From Bradyrhizobium sp. AZCC 2262 (GTDB taxonomy: Bacteria; Pseudomonadota; Alphaproteobacteria; Rhizobiales; Xanthobacteraceae): a DNA stretch of 64,000 bases. The position numbers were made by a program, and so were the translations under genes. Below are positions 62,228-64,000 of the stretch, piece by piece. The notes under the pieces were generated by a model, which did not search any database, was not told the origin of the DNA, and was given only the letters and a program-made list of their open reading frames with translations. The stretch covers positions 3,658,001 through 3,722,000 of the forward strand of contig NZ_JAZHRT010000001.1 in NCBI RefSeq assembly GCF_036924535.1, in the 5' to 3' direction. How positions within the stretch are numbered: the stretch's first letter is position 1; the number at the start of each line of letters is the position of its first letter.

Positions 62228-64000
62228 TTGAAACCGAACATACGAATTGGTCCACGACATCCAAAACTCGGCGCCGCCGGCTTTCGCTTCGTGCGATGGC
62301 TGGCGCGCAAAACCATGGCCGCGGCCGGATTCCACCAACTCGGCTCGGATCTCGCCAACGACCGCCTGGCCCGCGTGCGCGAAAAACTTCGCCGCGGCGA
62401 AACCGTATTTCTCGTCGGCCTCGGGCTTGCCGGCACGCATAATTCCGGCGCAGCGCTGGTCGAGGTGACGCAGGCGAGCGGCCCACGCCTGATCGTCAAT
62501 AATGAGGAGGAGCGTTTCTCCGGCAACAAGCACACCACGGAATATCCGAAATCCTCGCTCGACGAGCTGGTCGCGACGCTGCGCGCCATGGGCCGCGATG
62601 TCGGCGATATCGACGCCTGGCTCACCAGTTGGGACTACCCGACGCTTGCCGGCACGACCGCGCGCGCGGTGCTGGAAGAGCTGCCGCAGAGTCTCACGAT
62701 GTTGCGCATCACGGAGGCGCCTGGCTTCGACGCCCGCCGCCTCGACCAGATGACGCGCTCGCCAAAGATACTGGCGCGGCAGCTTGGCCTTGCCGAGCGC
62801 GTGCCGCTGATCTGCATGCCGCACCATGACAATCACGCCTGGTTCTCCCACGCGGCATCGCCTTTTGCCGATGATGAAGAACCGGTTGCTGTCGCGGTGC
62901 TCGACGGCACCGGCGACGCCGGCTCGATCTCGCTCTATGTCGTCGAGCGCGCCGCGATGCGGCAGGTTTATTGCAATGACAGCATGTTCGACTCGATCGG
63001 CGCCTTCTACAGCGTGATCTCGTCGACGCAGGGCGGCTGGACCCTGCTGTCAAGCGAAGGCCGTTACATGGGCGCCGCCGCCTGGGGCGACATGGACCGG
63101 TCAACCAACCGCTATTACGCGCGGCTGAAAGACGTCCTGCATTTGGGCAGCGAAGGCCAGGTGCAGCTTAACCGCGCCATGGCGAACTGGCACTGCGATC
63201 CATCCTATCATCCCTACAAGAAAGCGCTGACCGACATTCTCGGCGAGCCCCTGAAGCCCGATCAGCTCTGGAATCCAGACGCCGTGCTGCGCGTCGAGGA
63301 CATCCATCACCGTCCCGACACCCAGGATCGCCTCGATAAGGCCGCCGCGACGCAACTGGTGTTCGAGGACGCCATGATCCACGTCATCGATCATCTGTTG
63401 CGGGTGACGGGCGCGCACCGGCTGGTGCTGACCGGCGGCGTGGCGCTGAACGCGGTCGGCAATATGCGTCTGCTCGAACATTTCAATGAGGCCTGGTTCG
63501 CCAAGGCGCAGCAGCGCAACGCGCGCCTGCAGCTCTGGGTCCCGCCGGTGCCGGGCGATCCCGGCGTCACCATCGGCGCCGCCTGGCTGTTCGCCCACCT
63601 GGCCAGCGCGCCGCGCGGCGCGCCGATGACGCACGCCTTCTACTGCGGCACGTCGCCGTCGCGGCAAGACATCACTAGCGCGCTGAACGCCGATGACATC
63701 GCCTCGCAACCGATCGGCGATATCTCCACGCCTGAAGGCCGCGACGCGATCGCCGAATTGATGGCGTTCATGGTGGCGCAGAACGGCGTGATCGCGCTGT
63801 ATCAGGGCGCGGCCGAAACCGGCCCCCGCGCGCTCGGCCATCGCTCGATCCTGGCGAATCCCTGTGACCCCGAGGTGCGGGAGCGGCTCAACGAGCGCGT
63901 CAAATACCGCGAGGCCATTCGCCCGCTGGCGCCGATGGCAACGCTGGAGGCGGCGAAAGAATATTTCGAACTGCTGCCGGGCGCCGCGGACGCCAACTAC
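62228..64000 (+). CDS. Carbamoyltransferase (NodU/TobZ type), N-terminal part
   Basis: A frame of at least 591 residues runs off the window end. It shows the Kae1-like carbamoyltransferase core (VGLGLAGTHNSGAALVEV, EEERFSGNKHTTEYP, MPHHDNHAWFSHAA with the metal His residues, AVLDGTGDAGS, TGGVALNAVGNMRL) and part of the YrdC-like C-terminal domain (AAETGPRALGHRSILANP). Such enzymes carbamoylate Nod factors, antibiotics or glycan sugars using carbamoyl phosphate and ATP. There is no ATG near the N terminus; a TTG at 62228 (AAAGG 9 nt upstream) or a GTG at 62189 must be the start. It might modify the glycan of the upstream export operon. Confidence 0.85.
   Translation, partial: MKPNIRIGPRHPKLGAAGFRFVRWLARKTMAAAGFHQLGSDLANDRLARVREKLRRGETVFLVGLGLAGTHNSGAALVEVTQASGPRLIVNNEEERFSGNKHTTEYPKSSLDELVATLRAMGRDVGDIDAWLTSWDYPTLAGTTARAVLEELPQSLTMLRITEAPGFDARRLDQMTRSPKILARQLGLAERVPLICMPHHDNHAWFSHAASPFADDEEPVAVAVLDGTGDAGSISLYVVERAAMRQVYCNDSMFDSIGAFYSVISSTQGGWTLLSSEGRYMGAAAWGDMDRSTNRYYARLKDVLHLGSEGQVQLNRAMANWHCDPSYHPYKKALTDILGEPLKPDQLWNPDAVLRVEDIHHRPDTQDRLDKAAATQLVFEDAMIHVIDHLLRVTGAHRLVLTGGVALNAVGNMRLLEHFNEAWFAKAQQRNARLQLWVPPVPGDPGVTIGAAWLFAHLASAPRGAPMTHAFYCGTSPSRQDITSALNADDIASQPIGDISTPEGRDAIAELMAFMVAQNGVIALYQGAAETGPRALGHRSILANPCDPEVRERLNERVKYREAIRPLAPMATLEAAKEYFELLPGAADANY

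Overview
The window looks like a chromosome segment of a Bradyrhizobium-type alphaproteobacterium (Nitrobacteraceae). The signs are two outer-membrane beta-barrel proteins whose mature ends read ADLAARPYTKAP, high-GC coding sequence, a SUF iron-sulfur cluster, several families of short palindromic intergenic repeats of the kind I associate with this group, and a tyrS/anmK, Bcp, M23-peptidase neighbourhood. This placement comes from recognising protein families, not from a database search. No rRNA, tRNA, CRISPR array, insertion sequence or phage gene was found.

Layout. 1-4.6 kb: a minus-strand string of an MFS transporter (cut by the window edge), a methyltransferase, argC and a PaiB-like flavoprotein, then a Tat-exported metallo-beta-lactamase-fold hydrolase and a DedA membrane protein. 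5-10.3 kb: parE, two porin-like beta-barrels, a small membrane protein and an SDR dehydrogenase. 10.5-17.8 kb: a tightly packed seven-gene minus-strand operon, leuC-leuD-leuB followed by a complete ABC importer (binding protein, ATPase, permease) and an FAD monooxygenase. It joins isopropylmalate-type enzymes to an uptake system, has no leuA, and I cannot assign its substrate. 18-27.3 kb: an accessory envelope region with an LTA-synthase-like sulfatase-fold protein, an RlpA-like protein, an acyltransferase, a ferric-reductase-like/Tat-protein pair, an O-antigen ligase and about 1 kb of repeat-rich DNA without a gene. 27.3-32.4 kb: an exported caspase-like protein, an RhlE-type helicase, a GGDEF protein and a TfoX-like protein.

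32.5-39.5 kb: the SUF operon, in transcription order cysteine desulfurase (IscS-like), sufB, sufC, sufD, sufS, sufT, sufA. A likely Irr-type operator lies just before sufB, and a palindromic repeat sits between sufB and sufC. 39.8-53.9 kb: a mostly conserved-looking block with an alpha/beta hydrolase, an SMR transporter, a GST, anmK, tyrS, an MFS transporter, a very large AsmA/YhdP-like protein, a peroxiredoxin with a histone-H1-like tail, an M23 peptidase and a DUF5666/DUF6502 pair.

54.1-60.0 kb: a compact polysaccharide export operon. It encodes an unknown 141-residue protein, a glycosyltransferase fused to a Wzm-type ABC permease, a short Wzt-type ATPase, a second glycosyltransferase and an O-antigen ligase. 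This ligase has the same length as the one at 25-26 kb and is clearly its paralogue. An SRPBCC protein and an orphan Liv-type binding protein follow. The window ends inside a NodU/TobZ-type carbamoyltransferase that could decorate a surface glycan.

The two most distinctive items are the glycosyltransferase-permease fusion and the leuCDB-ABC-monooxygenase operon.
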